Of a stretch of 64,000 nt of DNA, positions 51,080 to 62,042 are shown piece after piece (the first letter of the stretch is position 1; each line of letters begins with the position of its first letter). This stretch comes from Heloderma charlesbogerti (lineage: Eukaryota > Chordata > Lepidosauria > Squamata > Helodermatidae). The position numbers were made by a program, and so were the translations under genes. The notes beneath the pieces were generated by a model, which saw only the letters and a program-made list of their open reading frames with translations, had not been told where the DNA came from and ran no database searches. Location: positions 1,736,001 to 1,800,000 of the forward strand of contig JANEZZ010001866.1 in NCBI GenBank assembly GCA_026122225.1, given 5' to 3'.

Positions 51080-51765
51080 AATTTGATCCCAGATCTTACT
51101 GGATCCACTGGATCTCCAACATGGCACCCATGGGCATCAATGTACCCGCAGCAGACCCCTCTCTTGTCATCCATCAGACTTCCTGCCCGTTCTGATTTGT
51201 ATTTTATTTAAGATTTTTAAAAATTAAAACATTCTTTTAAATGAGGAGAGTGGCTTGTGGCAAAATGAAGGGTAGCCCTCCAGCGCCGACTTTATTTGGG
51301 TTCAAAAGAGGGGTTCAGCTCAGACCCCCACCCCTGCCTTGGACTTAGGTTCTTGGGCAAGTTATCTTTCTCATAGTCTCACCAGTTTGGCATCAGGGAA
51401 ATGAGTTGTCTCGACTGGCCATGCCCATTGTGGCAGCCATTTTGTGCATGTGCTCACCACGTTCCCTCAAAATTCCAGATGTGCCCACCAACCCCCAAAG
51501 GCGGGGGACCCTGGCTTCTAAGCACCAGGTCGCCATGGCAATGTCCTTCAGGGCAGCAATGAAGCTGGGTAGGATTCGTGAGGTTCACCCGGGGCCTCTT
51601 GAGGAAGCGAAATGTCTCACGCTGGCCTGGCCTTGCCGCAAAGTGCTGTGGGTCTCTGGTGGGGGGGTGCAGGTGTGTCAGCCTCTGTGCCGCTGGGGCA
51701 GACCTGCCAGGGGAGAGGCCTGCTGGGAGGTCTCTGCTGCTCTTCCGCACTGCCGCCACGCGCAG
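51080..51765. other. No gene recognised
   Basis: Long frames on both strands across 51400-51960 overlap a foldback repeat and show no family similarity. Confidence 0.3.
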
Positions 51766-51767
51766 GC

Positions 51768-51940
51768 AGTGGGGGTGGGTGGCTCCGATGTCAGTGGGGC
51801 GGTAAATCTGCTCTGGGTTTCAGTCAGAACCAGTCAGAACTCTAAAGGAGCCATCCAAGGTGCTGAACCCAATCCCCAAAATAGGTTCAGAGCAGATTCA
51901 GGCCCCCACGGACATCAGAGCCACCAGCCTCTGCTCCACA
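51768..51940. repeat. Foldback 'GTCAGTGGGGCGGTAAATC' repeat
   Basis: The arms 'GGTGGCTCCGATGTCAGTGG' and 'CCACGGACATCAGAGCCACC' are present, with 'CAGTCAGAACCAGTCAGAAC' inside. It is one of five copies. Confidence 0.75.
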
Positions 51941-52324
51941 CAGGGCCCAAACAGACAGGGCTTTGACTCCATCCCCGGCACCATCGCCATTTTTACTCTA
52001 GGGTAGGTGCAGGGGGCCCAATCTGGATCTTCAAAGCCCTCCCATCACCCCCCCATGCTGGGATCCCAGCCCAGATTGGGGGCCTTCCACCTTCTCTAGA
52101 GGAAGCATGGCGGCGGGGGAGACGTCGCTGCGAGACCCAGATGTCCAGCCCTGCCTGGTCTGGCACCCGTGGCCAGGAGGTGCCACTGCAGCCCAGGTGA
52201 CGGGAAAGGGCCAGTGGGGCTCCAGCTGGGCCTACGCAGCTCTTGACAGAGGCCTGGAGCCTCGCTCCAAGCCACTCAGGGACACCTGCGCTCTCGGATG
52301 GGCTACCCAGCTGTTGCATTCTGT

Positions 52325-53182
52325 CAGCGCAGGGCTGTTGCGTTGAACCTCAGCTGTGTGGGCCAAATCGGGCCTGCCTTGGGTGCCAATCATTCATTGT
52401 ATTGCATTTATTACATTTCCATACCACCCCATAGCTGAAGCTCTCTGAGTGGCCCAAAAAAATTTAAAACCATTAAGATAACATTCTATAAATTATAAAA
52501 ACCATTCACGTAATGACATAAATAACACACACAACAACAGACATCTAAAACAATTTAAAACAATCAGCCAGAGACTATCAAGAGACTCATTATACACTGC
52601 CACATGCCTGAGAGAACAAGACACTTTTAACCTGGTGCTGAAAAGATGACAATGTTGGCGCCAGGCGGGCCTTCTCAGGGACAGCCACCACCAAAAAGGC
52701 CCTCTCCCTTGCTGCCACCCTCTGATCCTCCCTCAGAGAACGCTCCCGGAGGAGGGCCATAGATGCAGAGTGCAGTGTGTGGGTCAGTTCATGCTGGGAG
52801 AGGCATTCTGTCAGGAACTGTGGCCCCTAGCCATATAGGACAAAACCAGCACTTTGAATTGGGCTCGGAAGCAATCCTGCCCTTCGGGGTTCCCCAGATG
52901 GCCCTGCCCCCTTCTCCTGGCTCCGCCCCCTTTCCCCAACACCTGAGCATTCGGTGGTCTCCCAGCTTTTGTGCAGTTTTTCCCCAGTCTAAAAAGGTTG
53001 GAAGGGGTCCCCAAAGGCTTATGTATTGGCTGTAAGAGCTTTAAGGTAAACTGTGCTGGTACTGGGGGTACTCTTTGGCTCTTCCCCTTTTTCCTTCGGC
53101 CCCACCCACCACCGGAATATGGCCCCCAACAGCTTCTCCGAAATTGAATTTGGCCCTCCGGCGGAAAGAAGTTCAACACCCC
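52325..53182 (+). mobile_element. CAGGGGTG hAT-like element split by a LINE-type insertion
   Basis: 52325-52392 is the left end ('GGGCCAAATCGGGCC..GGGTGCCAATC'). From about 52865 the element resumes ('CAATCCTGCCCTTCGGGGTTCCCCAG') to the end near 53182. Between lies about 470 bp, flanked by CAATC. It begins with an antisense L2-like 'TTTATTACATTTCCATACCACCCC' and continues with 'GGCGCCAGGCGGGCC', 'CCTCTCCCTTGCTGCCACCC' and '..ACCAGCACTTTGAATTGGG', a LINE-like body not assigned further. Confidence 0.7.
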
Positions 53183-53189
53183 TGTGTTT

Positions 53190-53835
53190 GCGCCAGCTGT
53201 ATGACCCTCCTTGGCTCAGCATGTGATCTTTTGCTGCAACCCGGCCCTAAAGAACAAGGCTTCAGTCCCCTGGGAACTGGGGCAGCTCAGTTAACTGGTC
53301 CAGCACAGCTCTGTCCTGAGAGCTTTGTCCCCATGAAGCCACCCCCAAGCCTTACACTCCAGAGCGGAGTGCTCCAGCTGCCTCCTCGGCCCCTCCCGCC
53401 GCTCCGCTCAGTGCTGTGTGGCCGCTGCAAGCGGGACGCATGCTGGGCGTCCGACTGCCAACGCAATACTGTCGGCCCAGCAGAAGCTGTCTCGTCTGCT
53501 ACCCAGAGGAGTCACAGGGAAGACTGCGCTAATTGGATTACGGGGAGCGACGTGGTCTTTAGCGCTGCTGTCGCAGCGCCCGGGGAGAACTTGTGCATTT
53601 GCTATCGCTGCCGTTTCCCAGATTTCTGCATTTCTTTCCCAAAAGGAATCCTTGTAAGACCTTCGGGAAATAAATTCTCCATTGTAAAGTACAACTTGCC
53701 CACCAGCAGACATCTGTCATCATAGGATGTCTCCCTCTGTTTTGGCGGGGCGGGGGGAGGCATGCAATCATTTTGGATTCCCTACACATCTGTAATCATG
53801 CAAGAGTATTCGTGATTTTTTAAAATATCACTGCC
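53190..53835. other. Unique block with a long chance frame
   Basis: A plus-strand frame over this region has no start context, no similarity and passes through the preceding repeat. 53400-53730 is CpG-moderate unique DNA that could be conserved non-coding sequence. Confidence 0.25.
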
Positions 53836-53838
53836 GAG

Positions 53839-54170
53839 TAGGGATGGGTGAAGGAGCAATGTCCAAGCTCAACAAAATTCTCCTAATTTCATCTTGCTGC
53901 TCATCTTCCACCTGATTTATGTTCACGAATGCTGCTTGTTTTGCACAAATGGGAAAATTGCGCAAAATTAACAGTGATTGAATACAAAAATTGCGCAAAA
54001 ATCTCCAAATTTGTGCAAATGCTCACAGTTGCTCAAATTTCCCCCACAGACTAAAGCAAATTTGGAAATTTGCACAAATTTTGAAACGTGTGCAAGCCAA
54101 ACAGGGAAACCTGTGCAAATACAGAGAGAAGTACTTAATGAGCTGTGTCACCCCTCTTTCTCACCCTAGT
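53839..54170 (+). mobile_element. TAGGGATG-family MITE, right end unclear
   Basis: It starts TAGGGATGGGTGAAGG. The interior is rich in 'TTGCGCAAAAATC' and 'TGCACAAATTTTG'. The right end was not located. Confidence 0.5.
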
Positions 54171-54614
54171 GAGAATTTTTAAATGGCAAAACCCTCCCAT
54201 CCCCCACCCCCCACCTGGGGCGAGGCCAGAGGCTGTTGCTGGTGAGGTGATGTTGCTGTGAAAGACGTTGGCCATTGGAGAGCGACTGAGGCTCAGCCTC
54301 AAGACTGGAGCAAAGCGACCCTCAAATATGGCTGGCTGATATAGTGAGAGGAGCGAGTGCAGGATCTCTCAAGTCTGGGGTGGAACCTAAAGGAAAATGG
54401 CAGATCACAGGCTGGAGCCAGGGTGGACCCTGATGGGCTTACAAGCCTCCTTAAGGGGCTCCCTCGCAGCGCTCCATTTTACAGGTTGGACAAGTCCGTC
54501 TTGGTGGGTGGGCAAGCATGCAAAGAAGGGGGCATCGCAGCCCTCCTGGAGGACTCATTCCATACACCCACACAGCCACCTGGAGCTCTGGGGTGTGGGG
54601 CACCCTTGGGCAAG

Positions 54615-54925
54615 CCCCCTCCATGGGCCCCCTCCCTCAGTGAGTCTGCCTGTACACCGCCACGGTCACTGTCTTCTGTTCTCCTCCTCCTCTGTCTCCT
54701 CATTGGCACCCCCCGCTTGCTTTGCAGACAGCCATCACGCAACCTGGCCGTGGCATCTCCTGCTCCCCCTTCTCACCCCCACTGTTGTCTGGGCCAGAGC
54801 CAGAGGGAGGTGAACAAGCCAGCTGCAATGGGCAAGGGGTGAAGCAAGCCCAGGGGGCTCTTGCCAGGAGGCCTCTCTGGGGTGTGGGCCCTTGGGAGGT
54901 GCCCGGCAATGCTCAGCTTTGAGTC
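54615..54925 (+). repeat. Unclassified GC-rich dispersed repeat, copy 2
   Basis: It matches 23935-24245 in the same order and orientation over about 300 bp. Confidence 0.6.
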
Positions 54926-55469
54926 TTGAAATTTCTGCTCACCAGCATAGAAGCTCCCGCACATTCCTCCATCTTGTGGTCTCCAGTTTCCTCCACCCCA
55001 CCCCACCCCATCCCCAGCCATGACTCAATAAAGGACACAATGGGAATCAGCTGGAAAGGGACTCAAGCCGTGCACATCTTCCGGACAGGTTGTCCAATGA
55101 ACTGAAGCTGCTGCCATCTCTTAGGCCTATTAAGAGTGTGCCGGGGGTGTGGGGAGGACGTTACTCTCAAAGTGCAAGGCTGCTCAGGAATCTATTAAAG
55201 CCATGCCTATTAATATGGTCTGACAAGAGACCTGCGGCTTTTCTGATTAGGACAGAAATTGCCCAAGGAAAGTAGCTGTGAAGATATTGCCCACAGAGGA
55301 GCACAGATTTCAGGAGGTTCTAAGCCAAATTTCTTCACAGGGTCCACCAGCCCCATAGACAGACTGCCATACTCAGGGCAGACTTCTGAACCCCAAATCA
55401 GCAAACGCCTGCACATCATTATTCCCTTCCTATTAGGGTGGAATCTAGCCAAGTCTTCCCAACCCTAGC

Positions 55470-55640
55470 CTCTGCTCTTGCACAGGGAGCCAGGTCATCC
55501 CAACCCCAACCCCAACCCTAACCCTAACCCTAACCTGAGGCTTAACCCTAATCCTCATGTGAAACTGAAACATCTCCCCACCCACACAGTATGCTTAGAA
55601 ACAGCAGGCCACTCATTTTGCCTGGCCAAGCTCACCTGCG
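55470..55640 (+). repeat. Repeat with telomere-like CCCTAA tract, copy 2
   Basis: AACCCCAACCCCAACC grades into three CCCTAA units and TGAGGCTTAACCCTAA, preceded by GCACAGGGAGCCAGGTCATCC. The framework is as at 4020-4165. Confidence 0.7.
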
Positions 55641-55909
55641 CCGCAGCCCGTTCCCAAATCACCAAAAAAAGGGCACCTGTTTGCATGAATTTGCACATGC
55701 CGGTTTGTCTGTATAAATGCAAATTTAGAAATACTTTTATAATTTCAACAGAAATAGACCCCATTCCTCATCGTATGGAAGCCTGTGCCCAGTGACCTGG
55801 GTGCCTTGTTCAGTCTGTACCAAGGAGTGGTTAGTTGGCAACTTCAAGGTTCTTTAGCCCCTCCTTTAGCTGCTCACCACTGGAGTGCCAGAAAAAGGTG
55901 AAAATAATT

Positions 55910-56022
55910 TAGAACACAATCCTATGCATAAACCTAAATGCATAAAGAGAAAAACGTCCTACAGCTCCAGTGTTCCCCAGCCAGCCATGCATAAGCATGC
56001 ATAGGACTGCACCCTTAACTTA
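55910..56022. repeat. CAATCCTATGCAT foldback copy
   Basis: 'ACACAATCCTATGCATAAACC' and 'GCATGCATAGGACTGCACCC' are inverted arms around 'CTACAGCTCCAGTGTTCCCC'. Confidence 0.65.
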
Positions 56023-56227
56023 TGGTTTTTAAGAGGGGCAGACGAAGGACGGGCATCAGCAGGGATGTAGGGGAAACTACAGGGTGGCATTTTGCCCTGC
56101 CACTGTTGTTGGCCCATGAGTAATTTCGGGCCTTCAACTGGAGATTTGATGGGTTATTTCAAATCAATACATCATCCCACCCTTCTGCAGCTACTATGCA
56201 CTGGAAGTTTTAGAGTCTCACGCAGTT

Positions 56228-56275
56228 TTCCTTCCTTCCTTCCTTCCTTCCTTCCATCCATCCATCCTTCCTCCC
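56228..56275 (+). repeat. (CCTT)n(CCAT)n microsatellite
   Basis: TTCC units are followed by ATCC units. Confidence 0.9.
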
Positions 56276-56279
56276 CCAC

Positions 56280-57695
56280 TCCTCTGCTTGCCTTCTTTCC
56301 CCTTCATCCCGCTGAAGCGCTCCCTTGCCCAGCTCAGCTCTCCTTTGCTCGGGCCTTGCTTACCCCAGACCCCCCTTCCCTCAGCCCTTCTGCCTGCCTT
56401 GCCTGTCTTTTCCCTCAGAGCCACTCAACCAATGGCAGCCAGAGAAGCCTTTCTGCCTGTCTCCCCTCTTTGTGACATCACAGCAGCTCAGCCAATGGCT
56501 ACCAGAGGTTTGCAACACTGCCACATCCCTTACCGCATGACAAGATAGACTTGTATGGGAACGCAAGATGGATTTGCCAATGGAATAACGCAGTTCCCCA
56601 CATGTGGACACGTTCTCCCACTGTCACACTGGGGCATGGAAGCAAGACAGACAGACGGTGGGGAGCTGGCTATGGGGAGGCCTTGCTGAGCAACCTGCCT
56701 GGAGGCCCTTTCTCTGGCACTGCTGGGTGAGAGAAGGAGTTACATGAAACACCCTTTCTTCATCTAGCAATCCATGCATGCATGCATCCATCCTGCTCCT
56801 CCTGTGTTCAGGACTGCTTTTATAAAAGACCAGTCGATGGCTAAGGATGTCAGATTTGGGGACCACTTCCCCTGCCCCCTGTCTCCATTGCAGAGGTCAG
56901 CAATGACTTTCAGTGGAATTCAGGTTCTGGCTGGCTCAGTCCTGTGAAGAGCACACCCAAATAAACAAATAACTCCGCAGAAATCATCAACAGTCCAGGA
57001 CTGAGTGTGAGAGAGTCCCCCTCCCCGTCTGGGTAGTCTGGTTGCCCCCTTACAATTGGGCGTGCCATTCCACAGAAGGACTCCTTTGCCCCCCTCTCTC
57101 TCCATCTCCTCTGCATCTAAAAAGTCTCCACTGCAAGTGTTACAAACACAATAGTCCTTGCAGAGTGACAAGCACCAAATTCGCCTTCCAGCCCCCACCA
57201 GTCTCGCTCTCTCCCTGAAAAGCTCCACTCCCTGTCCGGGGAACCATCCATCACTGTGACAGCCCAGTTTTGCCAGAGGCGAGGTACGAAGGCTGAGCGC
57301 GCTCTCCTGCATACCGACGATCCTTTGATTTACAGAGCCAGAGTCGGCACAGAAAACCCACTGGGTGTTCCTCTACCTTCGCGCACAAATGGAAAAGAAA
57401 CCTCTGGCTGCTGCAATTTGTAAAAAGGCAGCCCCAAGTCTTGGGGGCCACCTGCTCGTCTCTTCCCTTCAAATCCCTCCTTAAAGCCCACCTCACCTGG
57501 GAAGGCTTTGAACTAAACCCTCAGCCTCCCTCTGCAACTGAACTGAACCCAAACGATGCGCAAAATCCAGCTTTAGCTGCAGTGGTGCAACGGTATATTT
57601 TGAAGTGCAGGCAGTCATCATGACAGTCTCTGTAGCCACATCCCCCAAGGACAGCCCCCAAATGCAGGCAGCTGTGTTGATCCAACTCTGTCTGT
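56280..57695. other. No gene recognised
   Basis: A 40-bp 'CAGCCAATGGC' type motif is repeated at 56428 and 56488. No exon or classifiable element was found. Confidence 0.3.
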
Positions 57696-57726
57696 CTGTC
57701 TGTCTGTCACACACACACACATGCAT
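57684..57726 (+). repeat. (TCTG)n(CA)n microsatellite
   Basis: TCTG units are followed by a CA tract and ATGC units. Confidence 0.9.
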
Positions 57727-57994
57727 GCACACCAAACAGCAGGAGTACCAAACACAATACCCAATTTATTACGACGAGCTGACCGTCATAGAGCAGTGAG
57801 CTGGCAAAGGGTACTGTAATGGGTAGCATGCGGGACTTTGGCTGGAAAGACCCAAAGAAGGGAAAGAGAGGGACACGACATGTCTCCAAGCAGCATAAGA
57901 CCCCCCTGCCTCCCCCCACCACCCCAGCTCAAGATTGTCCAGGAGTTTTTCCCCAGCGTTTGATCTCCAAGTCAACAAACCAGTTCTAGCACTT

Positions 57995-58170
57995 CTCATC
58001 CCAGTTAGGAGCAGATCTTTTTGTAAAGCTAATGGCTCTTCATTGCCGATTGAAGACCAAGCTAGCCCGAAATACTTTAAGGCAGCAATGGCCCACAGAC
58101 GATATATTGTTGCTGAGGAGACCCATCTCTCCTCACCACCACCACCCATACTGTGAGGACTGCAGCAAAG
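57995..58170 (+). repeat. Unclassified dispersed repeat, copy 2
   Basis: It matches 4436-4600 ('TTGTAAAGCTAATGGCTCTTC', 'GATTGAAGACCAAGC', 'CTGTGAGGACTGCAGCAAAGC'). Confidence 0.5.
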
Positions 58171-58174
58171 CTCG

Positions 58175-58885
58175 GGGGCAGCGGGGAGACTTTAGGGCGG
58201 TGCTGGCAGGTGATGTCACCACCCCTACTAATCCAAAAGCCCCAGGGCTTCAACCCTGCGAGCCCTGCCTCCGCTCTGTTTAGCGAAAGACGGGAAGTTC
58301 CCTCTTCTGTTCACTTCTTAGTCCTCTGATTTCCTCTGCCCTGGCCTGAGCTCCATGCCTTTTGAGGTCTGGTTTAAATGAGAACTTCTAACACTAGTCC
58401 TGGTATTGGGCGTGCACACTTGGCTTCAGCTTTTAGTTCAGTTTCCCAACGCGCAAAGTGTGGGTGGATAAAACACTGCAAAAAAAAAAAAAGCAGTCTC
58501 AAGGAGTCAGTGTATATGGCTGCATCAAGATGAGTTTTGTGGAGTGTTTGACTGATATGTGCACACACCCTTGCTTGTCAGTAAATACGCCATGCAAAAA
58601 AGAAACATCCTTATGTACAATGACATCCAGATGGCCTTTTTGCAGTGCTGCATTGATGCGCACATATGCATTGGTAATGGTGGTGGGGGAAAGACAGGAA
58701 GGAACTGGGATTCATGGCAAACTCACCCATACATGGTGGTCTACATAAAATTTAGAAGCATGAAATGATGGAGAATTCTTAATGCAGTGGTAGAGCTTTG
58801 GAAACACCACCAGGGCATTTGGAACTCTGAAATAGAGGGGGGATATCTGGATGGGGATTTTAGCCCCATGGCACTGGTGGGGTGT
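58175..58885. other. No gene recognised
   Basis: An A-run lies at 58480-58491. The remaining sequence looks unique. Confidence 0.3.
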
Positions 58886-58887
58886 CT

Positions 58888-59100
58888 GGCAGGTAGCTGA
58901 CCATGCAACCAGCCCAAGGTGGTTTGGGTTGATAGGAGCTGTTGTTCAACATCTGGAGAGCACCGAGTTAGGGAAAGCTGTGACACTGATTGCCCCACAG
59001 ATGAGTGTCTGTTGTCTTCCATCAGGTACCAGGTGGAGCCACAGGCTGGGTATGATGGGACTTGTAGTCCAACACATCGGGAGGGCACCAGTCAGGCTGG
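58888..59100. repeat. Two partial palindromic 'GTAGTCCAACA' MITE copies
   Basis: 58910-58980 ends 'CATCTGGAGAGCACCGAGTTAGGG' and 59025-59098 ends 'CAACACATCGGGAGGGCACC'. Each keeps mainly the right arm. Confidence 0.55.
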
Positions 59101-59509
59101 GTTAGAGAGATGGACTGCCATCCTGTCACTAAGGCAGACCTTGGCAGCAAACGGGATTCAGACAGGGCCAGCCCTACCACTTGACAGAGTGAGGCAGTTG
59201 CCTCAGGCAGCGAAGGCAGGGGGTGGGGCACAGCAGCAAGGTGCTGGAACCGTGTGCCCAGCTTCCTGTCCTGCACCCCCCAAGCTCGCCTGCTGCCTTC
59301 GGGTGTGGGGGAGGATGCTGCTGTCCCACATCTGGTGCTGAATGAAGATTCGTCAGCTCCAGAGATGGGCGGGGAGCCCCTTTTCCTTCGCCTCTGGCAG
59401 CGAAATGTTGCAGGGGCGGGTGGGGGGCTGGATTCAGACCACTGATCCACCGTGAAAAATGCCCCGCCCTGAGCCTCAGCCAGCAGCACCCCTTGCTATG
59501 GCCACCGCC

Positions 59510-59665
59510 TTAGAGGGAGAGGCCGCACTCAGCGGCAGGGCATCCGCTCTGCACACGGGAGGTCGCAGGCTGGACCCCCAGCAACGCCCGCTACAAAGGA
59601 GCAGGTGCTAGGAGGGGTGGGGGCCGCCCGGAGAGCAGTTGCCAGTCGGAGTAATCAGCGGCGGG
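59510..59665 (+). mobile_element. tRNA-derived SINE remnant
   Basis: 'GGCCGCACTCAGCGGCAGGGCATCCGCTCTGCACACGGGAGG' with 'CAGGCTGGACCCCCAGCAACGCC' corresponds to the SINE head, with CpG-rich drift. It abuts the CpG island. Confidence 0.5.
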
Positions 59666-59689
59666 CTGCACGGAGCCTCGGCTCAGCTC

Positions 59690-60260
59690 TTGGTACACAG
59701 CGCCTTGCTCCGCGGATGACAGGACTCCGAGAAAGCGCTCCCTTCACCGCGTGATCCGAAAGGCCCGCTCGCGCCGCCCCGGGGGAACGAGGCCGCGGCG
59801 TCCCGCGCTGCCCCAGAAACGTGGTCACGATTCCCTGCAGAAGGGCACCGCCGAGGCCAGGGTTCGGTGCAGCTCCCCGGAAATGGGCGGGAGATGAAAG
59901 GCACGGAGCGGGGACGGATGCGCGTCTGTTCGCCGCCTTTGGCGAGAGTCAGCGGAGGAAAGCCGGCCTGTCAGCGGCAGAGCCCGCCAGCTCGCCTCCA
60001 GCGGCGCTCTGATCGCTCCGGGCCAGTCTCCGCCACTGCCCCAGGGCACGAGAAGCCCCCCTCTCGGAGGCCAGTCGCGGCGGACGCCTCGCATATGGCT
60101 GGCAGTGGGCGGCTGCTGCCTGTGCGGCCTCTGACAGTCGATTCCCGCGGCCATCCGGAGGAGACTCTCCGGATGTCACTTCAGATTAAACTCACCAGCA
60201 TGGCCGAACGCGCTTCCCCAAAACGAGCTTCCTCCTGTTCTCGGAGCTTGGCAACCTAGC
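59690..60260. promoter_or_regulatory. CpG island
   Basis: This is a sharply GC-rich block with dense CpG dinucleotides, unlike the CpG-poor flanks. On the minus strand it contains a good splice donor, CTG|GTGAGT, near 60197. It could therefore be a first non-coding exon and promoter firing into WSCD2, or an internal promoter. Splicing directly from this donor to 50778 gives no in-frame start from the nearest ATG. No TATA-like box stands out. Direction and target gene are inferred, not shown. Confidence 0.6.
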
Positions 60261-60394
60261 CGAGAAGGGAGCTGTGGTGCTGTTTTTGGAGTGGAGGGGG
60301 AGGTGGCATCGAAAGATGCTCCCCATCGGATCTGCCTAGCAACTTTGGATCGAGGAAGCCAGGACGAGGAGAAATGGAGAATATCTAGGAGACG

Positions 60395-60605
60395 CCATTA
60401 TAAGAACATAAGAAGAGCCACGCTGGATCAGACCAAGGGTCCATCTAGTTCAGCATTCTCTTCACATTATGGACTAACAATCACATTGCCAACAGAAGAG
60501 GATGGGTTTCTCAATGGCCACTAGCCCTAACAAGCACGGAATGCCCCCGTTCAGCCGGCCACCCAGCAAGCCCTGTTTCAGGTACTCCAGTCCGTGTCCT
60601 CTCCC
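60395..60605 (-). mobile_element. CR1-clade (L3-like) LINE 3' end, antisense
   Basis: 'AAGAACATAAGAAGAGCCACGCTGGATCAGACC' and 'CTAGTTCAGCATTCTCTTCACA' are the reversed family end; it lies just outside the CpG island. Confidence 0.7.
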
Positions 60606-61060
60606 TTTCCCCGTCAGTTTTCCACTCCCCCACCCTAACAGCCAGCCAGGGTTCTGTGGCTGCTGAGCATGTTCAGTGCTCACTGAACTATGGGAGTTCC
60701 CCCTCCCCTTAGATTCCCCACCACCATCACCACCAAAGATATTTTGTACTTCTACAAAACTCAGGGTTCCCCTCAGGGTGCTGATACCTCCTTCTCGCTT
60801 GTGGGTGGTGCCTAGATCTTGGCAATGTAAGGATAGGCACTGGAAGAGAATGACTTTGTGGTTGGTATGCAACGTTGGCTGTACAGAGCCTGCATGGTCA
60901 CAGGCAGTCTGTCTCTGAGAAGCAGCTGCTGCAGAGCAAGAGCAAGGAAGTGGCTGTTGTTTGCCCAGGAATGGGTGTTCAATGCCAAAACGGGGTGCAA
61001 AGCCCTTCCACGCAAAAACCCACTCCAGGGTTTCCCCCCAAAGCTTGCATATCTTATTTT
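60606..61060. other. No gene recognised
   Basis: Open frames are present on both strands without similarity or splice support. Confidence 0.3.
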
Positions 61061-61062
61061 CA

Positions 61063-61250
61063 GTGGAGGCTGTTGGTTCTGATGCCAGTGGGGCAGTGAA
61101 TCCGCCCCAGGTTTCCGTCAGAACCAATCAGAACTCTAATGGAGCTATCCAAGGTGCCCTGCTCTGGATAGCTCCTTTAGAGTTCTGACTGGCTCTGCCT
61201 GACACCTGGATTCGCTGCCCCACTGACATCAGAGCCACCAGCCTCCACTA
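61063..61250. repeat. Foldback 'GTCAGTGGGGCAGTGAATCC' repeat, fullest copy
   Basis: The outer arms AGTGGAGGCTG..TCTGATG and CATCAGA..CAGCCTCCACT are inverted. Inner arms 'CAGAACTCTAATGGAGCTATCC' and 'GGATAGCTCCTTTAGAGTTCTG' make it almost fully palindromic over about 185 bp. Confidence 0.85.
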
Positions 61251-61466
61251 CTTGTTCTTTCAGCAGCCTAAGTGTGTGTGTGGGGGGGGGGGCAGGGAGA
61301 CTTTTAGTTGTTGTGATTGCTGAACAACTGGGATTAGAAATCCTTGGTGATCTACTGGGAATCACCCAGAGATCTACTAGTAGATCCTAATCTTCCCTCA
61401 GCCTGGTATAGATGATTAGATAGACTAATAGTGTGATGGTATAAGGCAGCTTTTTATGGTCCTATA

Positions 61467-61895
61467 GGGAAGGGCCGTAGCTCAGTGGCAGAGCATGCGA
61501 CTTGGATGGGGAAGGTCCCAGGTTCACTCCCCAGCATCTCCAGATAGGGCTGGGGGGGGGGGGACCCTTCTTTGTCTGAAATCTGGAGACTTGAGGCCAG
61601 TCATTGCAGGCCAAAGGTACAGAACCCCAGGGCTAAATCCAGCCCACCTGGGGTCCCGATTGAGCCCTCTGCGGTTCCCACACACCCCTCCTCTAGTCCC
61701 ACCCTCTTTTCCCCAAACACTGATCACTGGGTGGTTTTCCAGCTTCTGTGCAGTTTTCCCCCATTCTAAAAGCTGAAAGGCCTCTCCGAAGGCTTCATTA
61801 CTGGCTGAAAGAGGTTCAGCACCTCTGGTGTAGACAATACTGAGTTAGATGGACCAGTGTTCTGACTCCATATACAAGCTGCTTCCTATATTCCC
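61467..61895 (+). mobile_element. tRNA-derived SINE interrupted by a hAT-like element
   Basis: 61467-61602 has box A (TAGCTCAGTGGCAGAGC) and box B (GGTTCACTCC), then 'CAGCATCTCCAGATAGGGCTGG'. From about 61830 it resumes with 'GTAGACAATACTGAGTTAGATGGACC' and ends 'CAAGCTGCTTCC'. The insert, about 61603-61829, is a degraded CAGGGGTG-family copy ('AACCCCAGGGCTAAATCCAGCCCACCTGG', 'CCATTCTAAAAGCTGAAAGG', 'GAGGTTCAGCACCTCTGG'). Confidence 0.75.
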
Positions 61896-62042
61896 AATTT
61901 AAGATGTGATGCATCAGAAGATCAGGAAATATCTTATTCCCATTGGCCATAAGAAGCAAGCTGCTCAAACTGCAACCTATTTACAAGTCATCGGACTTTT
62001 CCCTCTTTTCTGACTCTCATCTAAACTTTATATGGGACCTTC

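Noticed and set aside
53075..53725. 216-codon plus-strand frame with many cysteines
   Set aside because: It starts inside a mobile element, shows no family similarity and has no splice or promoter support.
60474..61127. 217-codon minus-strand frame next to the CpG island
   Set aside because: It crosses an antisense LINE end and part of a foldback repeat; no similarity to a known protein.
61467..61530. Possible tRNA gene
   Set aside because: Box A and B are present but the cloverleaf is degraded and the sequence continues into a SINE body.
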